Of a stretch of DNA of 24,299 bases, positions 15,423-22,955 are shown piece after piece. Positions within the stretch are counted from its first letter, which is position 1. Every line of letters begins with the position of its first letter. Source of the stretch: JAJDOJ01 sp034722015 (lineage in GTDB: Bacteria > Pseudomonadota > Gammaproteobacteria > JAJDOJ01); assembly GCA_034722015.1 (NCBI GenBank), contig JAYENI010000226.1, positions 1-24,299 of the forward strand, given 5' to 3'. The notes beneath the pieces were generated by a model that saw only the letters and a list, made by a program, of their open reading frames with translations, made no database searches and had not been told where the DNA came from. Made by a program: the position numbers and the translations under genes.

Positions 15423-16390
15423 GTTGTTCTCCCTCGAGATTCAATAGTTCGGTACGCGATATAGTGACAGAGTCGATAGAGCAGGGGGCTCAGATCCGGT
15501 GTGCGCAGGAAGTGATCGCTCCCCCAAACCGGATAGATGTGTCCCGGCAGGCTCATCACGTCGGTCAGTGGGACAAAGCCGTCGTTGGGTCCCCTGTCCT
15601 GCAGTTGTGTGTGGCGCGCCCCGAGTTTTCCCTGAATATGGCAACCCAGTGGTACCGGCACGATGTGAATCATGTCCATCCGTGACGGCCAGGCGTCCCG
15701 TTGCCAGAATGGGTGCGTCGTGCGCATCTCGCTCAGGGCCTCGTAGTCGATGCCCAGAAGGGTGCACAGGACCCGGTTCGCCGCACGCTTGAGGGGTGTC
15801 GCCAGTTTCCGGTCAGCCAGGGGCGCCCCCTTGAAGATACCCGCCACATTGACCCAGCCTTTTATCCTCTTGTTGGGATGGTGGTGCTGCAGATAGTGCC
15901 GAACATCACTGCTACCCTTGCTGAGCGATACCAGCCAGATGTCCCCCTGTGTCTCGTCGGCAAGCCGGTCTTTTAGAATCCGGCTGTTGCCCGTGACACT
16001 GCCGGTACTGTCGGTGTCCACCCGTTCGGCGTCAAAGCCGAACCGGCGTGCGATCTCGATGGCAAGCTCGCCATCCGCCCCGACCTCGGGATGCTCCCGG
16101 TAGAACATACCCGGTAGTACGAGAAATTTCACACCCTTGCCTTGATGTGACACGTTGTCCCGGGGAAATGCCTGCAGCCGTCTGACGAATTTCCCATGGG
16201 AGGACGCGATGATGCCTTCGAAAAAGACGCGCGTGGCCAGATCGACGGATGAGCGCCGGGCAAGTTCCAGGATCTCGGCCGCCGTTGGCGGGGAGGACAG
16301 CCCCGCAAGTTCTTTGCGGGCCTGTACAGACAGCAAGACCTCGTCGCACGGCGGGGCCTCAAGGAAGCGGCGGCTCGTGCGGAGCGCCAC
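15419..16390 (-). CDS. Alpha/beta-hydrolase-like (lipase-type) protein
   Basis: About 323 aa if translation begins at GTG 16390, eight bases after the Rieske stop. The open frame extends further upstream, but there it overlaps the Rieske gene and gives Cys/Arg-rich, unlikely sequence; the exact start is uncertain. Triad candidates are Ser157 in LVSLSKGSSD (SxSKG in place of the usual GxSxG), Asp270 in GPNDGFVPL and His293 in WGSDHF, in the right order and spacing for a lipase-type hydrolase. The early strand VKFLVLPGMFYREHP fits the oxyanion-hole region. No signal peptide is seen. Its substrate is probably an ester or thioester of the pathway encoded by this operon. It is coupled to the SnoaL-like gene by ATGA. 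Confidence 0.75.
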   Translation of the reverse strand: MALRTSRRFLEAPPCDEVLLSVQARKELAGLSSPPTAAEILELARRSSVDLATRVFFEGIIASSHGKFVRRLQAFPRDNVSHQGKGVKFLVLPGMFYREHPEVGADGELAIEIARRFGFDAERVDTDSTGSVTGNSRILKDRLADETQGDIWLVSLSKGSSDVRHYLQHHHPNKRIKGWVNVAGIFKGAPLADRKLATPLKRAANRVLCTLLGIDYEALSEMRTTHPFWQRDAWPSRMDMIHIVPVPLGCHIQGKLGARHTQLQDRGPNDGFVPLTDVMSLPGHIYPVWGSDHFLRTPDLSPLLYRLCHYIAYRTIESRGRTT

Positions 16391-16397
16391 GCCCGGG

Positions 16398-17417
16398 TTA
16401 ATTCCCGCGCACCGCTTGATTGCCGTCCCAGCGCGGCAATTGTTGCAGGTAATCCCAGTACATCTGCGCGCCCGCATCGAGTTCGTCGATCCAGTTTCCC
16501 CTGAACGGCCGCATGCGGGTGATGACGCGTACATCCGGTTTGAGAAATCCACGCATCAACACGCCCGCCAGAGCGACAAGCCCCCGGGCGATGTAGTGCC
16601 CCGTCGCCCGCGATCCTGCGTACCGCTCCCTGAGTGCAACGATAAACACCCGGCTCAGCCCCCCTTGCATCGGCAGCATGCCGACAAACCCGCCAAACCC
16701 GGTTTCCTGGTTCCTCAACAGGAGCATACTGGATCCCCAGCAATCGATGGTGACGTTTGTGCGGTGGGGGCCGAGCATGGCCATGATGTAGTCGACCCAC
16801 CGCCGCTTGAGAATCTCGGCCTCGTAGTCCATCCTGAGGCAGAAGGTGTTCATGCGGGTGATGTCGGGCTCCGAGACGAATCGCCGGTTATGGATGCGTT
16901 CGAAGTGCTGCACATCGAAGGTGTTGAGACTGGGCGTATGGTATTCGGTCTCCATGTCCAGCGTGTAGGGTGTGCTGCAGGAGAGTTCGCATTCCATCCG
17001 GGGTGGAAACGGCAGCTCGAACGCCGGCTGCTCGCCCCAGAAAGCAAAGATGACACCATAGCGTTCCTGACAAACCAGATGGTACAGACGAATATCGCGG
17101 TGCGGTTCCGTCAGGGTCGGGATATGGGTGCATCTGCCGCTGGTGTCAAAACGCCAGCCATGGAGCGCGCATTCAAACGCCTCGCCACATACCGCGCCCT
17201 GGGCAAGATCGGCACCCATATGACAGCAGTGCCTCCCGGTCAGGCCAACCTGCCCCGACCGGGTGCGAAACAACAGCCAGTCGGAATCAAACGCGTTGAC
17301 GATTCTGTGTCGGCCGGGTTTCAGGTCACGACTGCGCGCGACGGGATACCACGATTGCGGGTACTCGACTTTTTCCATATCGCTGTAACCCGGGACCGGA
17401 GTTTCCGCTGAATGCAT
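16398..17417 (-). CDS. Rieske non-haem iron oxygenase (oxygenase component)
   Basis: A 339-aa two-domain Rieske oxygenase. The N-terminal [2Fe-2S] domain has C64-x-H66 and C83-x2-H86 (GRHCCHMGADL and CALHGWRF). The catalytic domain has N165-x2-D168-x2-H171-x4-H176 (NTFDVQHFERIH), the mononuclear iron site and bridging Asp. This shape is found in enzymes that oxidise hydrophobic ring compounds, for example sterol-acting Rieske enzymes and chlorophyll-pathway oxygenases, but no specific assignment is possible. No reductase or ferredoxin gene is in the locus, so electrons must come from elsewhere. It is the first gene of the operon. I chose ATG 17417 (GGA a few bases upstream); a start at the internal Met14 (MEKVEYPQ) is possible. 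GTGGACAAGCG repeats lie just upstream. Confidence 0.93.
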   Translation of the reverse strand: MHSAETPVPGYSDMEKVEYPQSWYPVARSRDLKPGRHRIVNAFDSDWLLFRTRSGQVGLTGRHCCHMGADLAQGAVCGEAFECALHGWRFDTSGRCTHIPTLTEPHRDIRLYHLVCQERYGVIFAFWGEQPAFELPFPPRMECELSCSTPYTLDMETEYHTPSLNTFDVQHFERIHNRRFVSEPDITRMNTFCLRMDYEAEILKRRWVDYIMAMLGPHRTNVTIDCWGSSMLLLRNQETGFGGFVGMLPMQGGLSRVFIVALRERYAGSRATGHYIARGLVALAGVLMRGFLKPDVRVITRMRPFRGNWIDELDAGAQMYWDYLQQLPRWDGNQAVRGN

Positions 17418-17490
17418 CAGTTCCGGGGGTGACTTTCCGGTGTGTGTTTAACCCCCGCGTTGGTAATTTCTCCATAATCGCGTGCAGCTT

Positions 17491-17572
17491 GGGGTGGACA
17501 AGCGACGCGCAGTCCACCATTGTGGCGCCGGGGTTCTCCAATGGTGGACTGCGTTGCACTTGTCCACCCTAC
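17491..17572. repeat. GTGGACAAGCG inverted repeat pair
   Basis: GGGTGGACAAGCGACGCGCA and following bases to 17520 form one arm. The reverse copy runs from 17541 to 17572 (ATGGTGGACTGC... to TTGTCCACCC), giving ~29-bp arms around a 20-base centre. These are REP-like palindromic repeats of a type widespread between genes in several gammaproteobacteria. They lie upstream of the Rieske operon. Confidence 0.75.
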
Positions 17573-17599
17573 CCCTCCACACTGTGAGATAAGGCTCGG

Positions 17600-17634
17600 T
17601 AGGGTGGACAAGCGAAGTTCAGCGCAGTCCACCA
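17600..17634. repeat. Third copy of the GTGGACAAGCG repeat, with a 5-bp insertion
   Basis: TAGGGTGGACAAGCGAAG begins a further copy of the same repeat unit, ending AGCGCAGTCCACC. It is about five bases longer in the middle than the copy at 17491. No partner arm follows it. Apart from these repeats, nothing else is seen in the 325-bp gap 17418-17742. Confidence 0.7.
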
Positions 17635-17742
17635 GCAAACTCCGGTGACTTTTTTCAATCCGCACGGGGTTATTGAGAAGTTACCCGCGTTGGAGGAAAG
17701 TCCGATATCCAGGGGCGTGTCATCGGCTGCGGGACTGGCCAG

Positions 17743-18330
17743 TCAGATGATATCTTCGCCATCTCGTGAGGTGCCGATACTGTCATTGGCAAACAGCCCG
17801 ATCTGTTCCACGACAATCGTATCCGGGGCCCGTTCTCCATCGATGACGGAAAACAGCATGGTATAGGGTACGGCCCATATCCCCTCGCCGGTCCGCACCT
17901 TGGCCCGCTTCGGGTTCAGCTTGATGACGGTGCCGAACAGCTCGTAGCCGTCCTTGCCGGTGAATCCCACACGATCTCCGACCCGCAATGACAGGCGATC
18001 GACGTGATTCCGCTTCGGCGCGATGTCGGTATCGGCATTGTCGATATTGATCATGTAGAAAGGGACGAGCCAGCGCTTGCCCGTTTGCAACTCCTCGAGG
18101 GACACGCGGGTTCGGCGTATCTCCAGAATACGTGCCGGGACCAGGCGATTATCCTGCGCATCGAAATAGGTGACTTCTTCGCCGGGTGCGAGTTGGCGCT
18201 TTGCGGCTGTCATACGGGCAGGATCGTCCAGCAGTCTGCCGATGGCCGACTGTAGACGGTAGAGGTCGAAGGCGGAGGCCTTCTGCAATTCCGAAACAAC
18301 CAGGTCGTAGTCCATGGGGCAATTCACCAT
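17743..18330 (-). CDS. Hypothetical protein with two SH3/KOW-like modules
   Basis: A 195-aa soluble protein of unknown function. An N-terminal helical part (VVSELQKASAFDLYRLQSAI) is followed by two similar beta-rich modules. The first, about residues 47-95, runs from GEEVTYFDA through RVSLEELQTGKRW to VPFYMIN. The second, about 115-160, runs from GDRVGFTGKDGYELFGT through LNPKRAKVRTGEGIWAVPY to TML. Each looks like a small barrel of the SH3/KOW type, so RNA, DNA or protein binding is a reasonable guess. Start ATG 18330 is chosen over the longer in-frame extension, because the extension is the relic of another gene; ATG 18315 is also possible. Neither has a clear ribosome binding site. Confidence 0.7.
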   Translation of the reverse strand: MVNCPMDYDLVVSELQKASAFDLYRLQSAIGRLLDDPARMTAAKRQLAPGEEVTYFDAQDNRLVPARILEIRRTRVSLEELQTGKRWLVPFYMINIDNADTDIAPKRNHVDRLSLRVGDRVGFTGKDGYELFGTVIKLNPKRAKVRTGEGIWAVPYTMLFSVIDGERAPDTIVVEQIGLFANDSIGTSRDGEDII

Positions 18331-18340
18331 TTTCGCTAGC

Positions 18341-18582
18341 GTGAAGGTCTTCAGGCTAAGGCAGGATACCCTGTTTCGCGTCGTTATCCAGGGCGTACAG
18401 GGATCGTCCATCAACAACAGCCGTGGGCTGCTGAGGCGTGCGAGACCAACAGCGACCCGCTGGCGTTCCCTGTCCGAGAGCAGGCCCCGCTGAAACCGGG
18501 CGAGGGGGCCACGATCAGGCCGAACGTCAAGGGCAGGAAGGACCCGGCCGACGGGTAACCGATCGATACGCGAAACAACCTT
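18341..18582 (-). pseudogene. Relic of a ModC-like ABC transporter ATPase
   Basis: The minus strand encodes LLSDRERQRVAVGLARL-SSPRLLLMDDP, which is an ABC signature (LSGGERQRVA-like, here LSDRE) directly followed by a Walker B. After GATCC the frame shifts by one: the next frame reads LYALDNDAKQGILP and then a TAG stop (18356-18358), then PEDLH. Together this is the D-loop and following helix of molybdate-type ABC ATPases (MDEPLAALD...ILPYLE). The N-terminal nucleotide-binding domain with Walker A is absent; an in-frame stop lies at 18583-18585. Frameshift, nonsense codon and missing N-terminus show that it is dead. It fills most of the gap between 18331 and 18726. Confidence 0.65.
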
Positions 18583-18726
18583 TTATCAGCGGCGGTGCCT
18601 TCGCGGGTCTGGAAAAACTGCTGGGCATCGTCTATCGCAACCTCGCCACGACGCTGCCCATTAATGCAGCGCACTTTCACTGATGCGACTTGCAAGCCAC
18701 TCGCTCGCAAAAAGGGGGGTCGGCAT

Positions 18727-19788
18727 TCATTGCGGCAGTGCCTGGCGGTCCCGTTCGGAAAAGTACCGCAGGCGGTAAGGCCGCCACGGCCTTTCAACAC
18801 CGTCACGGCAAAAACCAAACCGAAATGTGTCGGGCAATGCGGGCAGGTCGTAGCGCAGGTCGGTATACCAGACACAGGTTTCGTCACCGCGGCTGTCAAT
18901 GCGCGAGATGGCGGGATGGACCGCAAACCGGCGAAACGTGGCGAACTGCGGGTGTAGCCAGAGTTGCTCGGCCAGCGCCTGGTGTTCAGGCCAATCGCCG
19001 AAGTGGTGCCGGCGTCGCCATGTGAGCTGCGCCGGCGGCTCGTACGCGGCAGCGATGGCCGCCAGACGCCGCATGCCCGGTAGCGATGGCACCATCGGCG
19101 GATGGCCCGCCAGGTTGACATGCGCGACGAAACGCAGCGGACCCTGAACACCGATGAGCTTCCAGTTGAACGGCGAGAACGGCTGGGGCAGTACGGAGAG
19201 TTGTTCGATCGCAAGACCTTGCGCGCGTGCCGAGGCAAGGCCCAGATCGATGGCTCGCTGCTGCAGCAGTGCCTGGCCACCCACGTACACACAAAGTACC
19301 GCCAACCCGAGACCGGCGACGAGCCGCCGCCCTGTCCACAGGCTCGTCGCGAGTCCCAAGGCGAGGACTGTCGTGAACAGGGGATCGATGACGAAGGTCG
19401 TGCCAAGGCTGTAGCGCGAGTCCGACAGGGGGGACAGGAGTGCGGTGCCGTAGGCGGTGATGAGATCGGCCGCGATGTGGGAGGCTAGTCCCATGGCACT
19501 GACCCACACCGCCTCCGCGAACACACCTCGTCGCCGGGTTATCAGAACGAAGACGCCGCCCAGCAGCAGCGACCACAGCGGTAGCAGCGCCAGCGAGTGC
19601 GTCGGCCCCTGGTGCCAGTCCGCCAGGAAGCGCAGGGGATTCAGGGGGAACGCGACAAAGTCGATGTCCGGGAAGGCCGCAGCAGCGCCGCCGAGCAACA
19701 GTCGCTCGCGGACACCAAGCCGCGCGTGATCCGGAGCCGTGGCGTGGGCCAGCGTGGCCCCCAACAGCGCGTGCGTGACGACGTCCAC
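18727..19788 (-). CDS. YdjM-type (COG1988) membrane-bound putative metal-dependent hydrolase
   Basis: A 353-aa inner-membrane protein. It opens with the family signature MDVVTHALLGATLA, then FPDIDF (residues ~40-45), WHQGPTHSL (~58-66) and GLASHIAADLITAYGT (~98-113). These His and Asp residues are those thought to bind metal in the YdjM/DUF457 family. Four to five membrane segments occupy the first ~190 residues; the C-terminal ~160 residues are soluble and continue to a long tail (LRYFSERDRQALPQ). The catalytic activity of the family is not firmly known. It starts nine bases after the TetR gene stop, so the two form an operon and the TetR protein may control it. Confidence 0.88.
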   Translation of the reverse strand: MDVVTHALLGATLAHATAPDHARLGVRERLLLGGAAAAFPDIDFVAFPLNPLRFLADWHQGPTHSLALLPLWSLLLGGVFVLITRRRGVFAEAVWVSAMGLASHIAADLITAYGTALLSPLSDSRYSLGTTFVIDPLFTTVLALGLATSLWTGRRLVAGLGLAVLCVYVGGQALLQQRAIDLGLASARAQGLAIEQLSVLPQPFSPFNWKLIGVQGPLRFVAHVNLAGHPPMVPSLPGMRRLAAIAAAYEPPAQLTWRRRHHFGDWPEHQALAEQLWLHPQFATFRRFAVHPAISRIDSRGDETCVWYTDLRYDLPALPDTFRFGFCRDGVERPWRPYRLRYFSERDRQALPQ

Positions 19789-19797
19789 GATCCCGGT

Positions 19798-20385
19798 TTA
19801 CTTGCGTGGCGCGATTTGCAGCGCCGCTCGCTCCGCGTTCGCCAGCAGACGATCCAGCAAGGCGCGAGTCCTGGTGGCGCGGGGCGAGTCGTCGCGCAGC
19901 CAATGGGCGACGGTCGACAGGTAGATCCCGGTGAGCGTGATTTCCTGCAGTTCCCGTCGCCATCCCGCTTCGGGCAAACATGCGGTTTCCCTGATCCACT
20001 GGACGGTGCGGCTGACCCGGACAAGACCCAGCGCCTGCAAATGCACGTGATCGGGCTGCAACTTGTAGCGGAGCATGGCGGCCGTCAGCCCCTTGTGGGC
20101 AGCCAGCGCGTCGAACCAGCTCATGATGGTGCGGATCAGTCGTTGCCGCGGACTCAGATCCATCCAGCCCGGCGTCCCGGCCATCGCGACCAATGCCGCC
20201 TCGGCGCGGTCGAACCATGCCTCCGCCAATGCATCTTTATGCGGGTAGCATCGCTGAATATCGGCGACGGTCATGCCCATCGTCTCGGCGATCTCGTACA
20301 GATGCAGGGCATCCCAGCCGCGATGTTCGCCGAGCTCGAGCGCGGTGTCGAGGATTCGTTGTGCGAGCTCGCGATCGGCTGTCAT
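19798..20385 (-). CDS. TetR-family transcriptional regulator
   Basis: A 195-aa protein with an N-terminal TetR helix-turn-helix (residues ~5-55: ILDTALELGEHRGWDALHLY, then EIAETMGMTVADIQRCYPHKDAL). The C-terminal helical domain is unusual in being Trp-rich (WFDRAEAALVAM, WMDLSPRQRL, WFDALAAHKG), which suggests a hydrophobic ligand pocket. The COQ9-like lipid-binding fold is a possible relative and cannot be excluded. Start ATG 20385 overlaps the stop of the short frame at 20382-20540 by four bases. It is followed nine bases later by the YdjM-type gene, a likely target along with its own promoter. Confidence 0.88.
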   Translation of the reverse strand: MTADRELAQRILDTALELGEHRGWDALHLYEIAETMGMTVADIQRCYPHKDALAEAWFDRAEAALVAMAGTPGWMDLSPRQRLIRTIMSWFDALAAHKGLTAAMLRYKLQPDHVHLQALGLVRVSRTVQWIRETACLPEAGWRRELQEITLTGIYLSTVAHWLRDDSPRATRTRALLDRLLANAERAALQIAPRK

Positions 20386-20540
20386 TCGGTGTCATGCTCC
20401 CATTGCGAGTCCGCGGCGAGGTCGGGCTCGTCGCACCACACAAGCATAGTCCCGCGCACCCGCTCACGCAGCTCCAGCGCGGTGTCCCGGACCGCAAGGG
20501 GGTAGGGAGGCAGGGTGAAAGCGACGAAGCTATCTCGCCG
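20382..20540 (-). pseudogene. 52-codon frame continuing from icd, coupled to the TetR start
   Basis: Directly after the icd TAA the same frame stays open for 52 codons. It reads like real protein (SFVAFTLPPYPLAVRDTALE, then LRERVRGTMLVWCDEPDLAA) and ends in a TGA that overlaps the TetR ATG (ATGA). A plain 3' untranslated region would not be expected to look like this. There is no ATG, GTG or TTG near its beginning; the first usable ones are late (GTG then ATG in ERVRGTML). The likeliest reading is the C-terminal remnant of a gene that once preceded TetR and lost its front when joined to icd. Readthrough of the icd stop is the alternative, but icd already has its normal length. Confidence 0.4.
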
Positions 20541-22772
20541 TTATCGGCCCGCTATTCCGTCGATCAACGCATTCAGGGTCGCGCTGGGGCGCATCACCGC
20601 GGAGGTTTTCTCGCGATCCGGGCGATAGTAGCCACCCAGATCAGCCGGCTGGCCCTGAACGGCAATCAGCTCATCGACGATCGTCGCCTCGTTGTCCGAG
20701 AGCTTCCGCGCCACCGGCGCAAAGATCGCCTTCAATCCGGCATCATCATCCTGCCCGGCCAGGGCCTGCGCCCAGTACAGTGCCAGGTAGAAATGACTGC
20801 CCCGGGTATCCAGTTCACCCGCCTTGCGTGAAGGTGACTTGTTGTTGTTCAGGAACTGGCTGTTCGCCTTGTTCAGCGCCGCCGCGATCACCTTGCCACT
20901 GGCGTTGTCGTGCTTGCGCGCAAAGTCTTCCAGCGAGACTTCCAGGGCCAGGTACTCACCCAGCGAATCCCAGCGCAGATGGTTCTCTTCCGTCAGCTGT
21001 TGTACGTGCTTGGGCGCGGAACCACCGGCGCCGGTCTCGTACAAACCGCCTCCGGCCAGCAGCGGTACGATCGACAGCATCTTTGCGCTGGTGCCCAGTT
21101 CCAGGATCGGGAACAGGTCGGTCAGATAATCACGCAACACGTTACCCGTGACGGAAATGGTGTCTTCGCCAGCGTTCACGCGCTCCAGCGTGACCTGCGT
21201 CGCTTCGGCCGGGGCCATGATCCTGATCTCGAGGCCGTCGGTATCATGGTCTTTCAGACAGGTCTGTACCCTGGCGATCAGGTTCGCGTCATGCGCCCGG
21301 TGCTCGTCCAGCCAGAAGATGGCGGGCTGCCCCGTTAACCTTGCCCGGGTCACTGCCAGTTTTACCCAGTCACGAATCGGCAGGTCCCGGGTCTGGCACA
21401 TACGCCAGATATCACCTTCTTCAACGCGATGTTCCATCAGGGTGATTTCTGCCGCATCGGTCACGCGTACCTTGCCGCCGGCGGGAATCTCGAAAGTCTT
21501 GTCGTGCGAACCGTATTCCTCCGCCTTCTGAGCCATCAGGCCCACGTTACTGACATTACCCATCGTTGCGGGATCGAAGGCGCCATGCAATTTACAGAAA
21601 TCGATTGTCGTCTGGTAGACGCCTGCATAGTTGCGATCCGGGATCATCGCGATGGTGTCGTGCAGCTTGCCATCCGGGCCCCACATCTTGCCGGAAGATC
21701 GAATCATTGCCGGCATCGAGGCATCAACAATCACGTCGCTGGGCACATGCAGGTTGGTGATGCCCTTGTCTGAGTTCACCATCGCGAGTTCGGGACGGGT
21801 CCGGTATACCGCCTCGATATCGGTCTCGATCGCCTGGCGCTGTGCATCCGGCAGGTCGGCGATCTTTGCATATACATCACCCAGTCCGTTACGGGTATCG
21901 ATGCCGAGCCTGTCGAAGGTGTCCGCGTATTTCTCGAACACGTTCCTGTAATACACACGCACCGCATGACCAAACATGATCGGATCGGAGACCTTCATCA
22001 TGGTGGCTTTAAGATGCAGTGACAGTAATACACCCTGCTCCCGGGTATCCCTGGTCGTGGCCTCGTAAAAAGCGCTCAGCGCCTTCACGCTCATCACCGA
22101 GGCATCGATGACCTCGCCCTCGCTTACGGGCGTCTTCTCTTTCAGGACACGGGTCTCGCCGTCGTCACCCACCAGCTCGATCCTGACGTCACCGGCAGTC
22201 TCGATCACAACGGATTGCTCACTGGAATGGAAATCACCCTCCGGCATCGAGGCGACTTGTGTCTTTGAGTCCGAAGACCAGGCACCCATCGAATGCGGGT
22301 GCCTTTTTGCATACTCCTTCACCGGATCGGCCACGCGGCGATCCGAGTTGCCCTCGCGCAGGACCGGGTTGACCGCGCTGCCCAGCACCTTCGCATAACG
22401 TGCCTTGATGGCCCGTTCCGCCCCGTCGGCGGGTTCCGCCGGGTAGTCCGGGATGCCATACCCCAGGGACTGCAACTCACGGATCGCGGCCGTCAGCTGG
22501 GGAATGGATGCACTGATGTTGGGCAGCTTGATGATATTCGCTTCAGGAGTCCTGGCCAGCGCCCCCAGTTCTGCCAGGGCATCGCCGATTTTTTGCTCGT
22601 CGGTCAGATGATCGGGAAAATTGGCGATAATACGGCCGGACAGCGAGATATCGCGGGTCTCTACATCGATTTCGGCAGTTTGGGTGAAGGCCTGAACGAT
22701 GGGCAGGAAGGAGTAAGTGGCGAGTGCCGGGGCTTCGTCCGTTTCGGTGTAGATTATCCTGAAATCTGACAT
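20541..22772 (-). CDS. icd: NADP-dependent isocitrate dehydrogenase, monomeric type
   Basis: Converts isocitrate and NADP+ to 2-oxoglutarate, CO2 and NADPH in the TCA cycle (EC 1.1.1.42); cytosolic. The 743-aa length fits the ~740-aa monomeric family rather than the ~415-aa dimeric one. Family marks are the start MSDFRIIYTETDEAPALATY, NPVLREGNSDRR (residues 135-146, substrate phosphate and carboxylate contacts), SMGAWSSDSKTQV (161-173) and HEHR-type residues in FWLDEHRAHDANL. No internal stop or gap is seen, so it should be active. A TATACT box on the minus strand about 50 bp upstream of ATG 22772 could be its promoter. It is separated from its downstream neighbours by function and appears to be core chromosome. 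Confidence 0.97.
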   Translation of the reverse strand: MSDFRIIYTETDEAPALATYSFLPIVQAFTQTAEIDVETRDISLSGRIIANFPDHLTDEQKIGDALAELGALARTPEANIIKLPNISASIPQLTAAIRELQSLGYGIPDYPAEPADGAERAIKARYAKVLGSAVNPVLREGNSDRRVADPVKEYAKRHPHSMGAWSSDSKTQVASMPEGDFHSSEQSVVIETAGDVRIELVGDDGETRVLKEKTPVSEGEVIDASVMSVKALSAFYEATTRDTREQGVLLSLHLKATMMKVSDPIMFGHAVRVYYRNVFEKYADTFDRLGIDTRNGLGDVYAKIADLPDAQRQAIETDIEAVYRTRPELAMVNSDKGITNLHVPSDVIVDASMPAMIRSSGKMWGPDGKLHDTIAMIPDRNYAGVYQTTIDFCKLHGAFDPATMGNVSNVGLMAQKAEEYGSHDKTFEIPAGGKVRVTDAAEITLMEHRVEEGDIWRMCQTRDLPIRDWVKLAVTRARLTGQPAIFWLDEHRAHDANLIARVQTCLKDHDTDGLEIRIMAPAEATQVTLERVNAGEDTISVTGNVLRDYLTDLFPILELGTSAKMLSIVPLLAGGGLYETGAGGSAPKHVQQLTEENHLRWDSLGEYLALEVSLEDFARKHDNASGKVIAAALNKANSQFLNNNKSPSRKAGELDTRGSHFYLALYWAQALAGQDDDAGLKAIFAPVARKLSDNEATIVDELIAVQGQPADLGGYYRPDREKTSAVMRPSATLNALIDGIAGR

Positions 22773-22824
22773 TGATGAGACTCTCTGGGAAGGTTTGATG
22801 ATGCGGCTGGCAAAATGAAGCCAC

Positions 22825-22830
22825 AGTATA
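22825..22830 (-). promoter_or_regulatory. Possible -10 box for icd
   Basis: TATACT on the minus strand, about 50 bp before the icd ATG. The -35 region is poor, so this is a weak call. The leader between it and the ATG holds AGAGAG as a modest ribosome binding site. Confidence 0.3.
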
Positions 22831-22955
22831 TTTCAGATTGGTGAGGCGGGACTAAGCTGTATGGTGCGGCATATCAGACGTGGCCGCCCGAAGAAGACGG
22901 ACTCCATTCCGCGAGAAGCCGGACAGGGATCTGTCCCTTTACCTCTTTATCTACA

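Noticed and set aside
16155..17411. Long plus-strand open frame opposite the Rieske and hydrolase genes
   Set aside because: No recognisable domain, and it overlaps two genes with clear catalytic motifs.
18585..18683. Plus-strand segment with GGAFAGLEKLLGI, like a ClpX motif
   Set aside because: Only about nine residues agree and there is no AAA+ context; the minus strand carries the ABC ATPase relic next to it. Probably chance.
18986..20218. Long minus-strand frame over the YdjM and TetR genes
   Set aside because: Gly/Arg-rich, composition-driven frame; the other two frames carry proper families.
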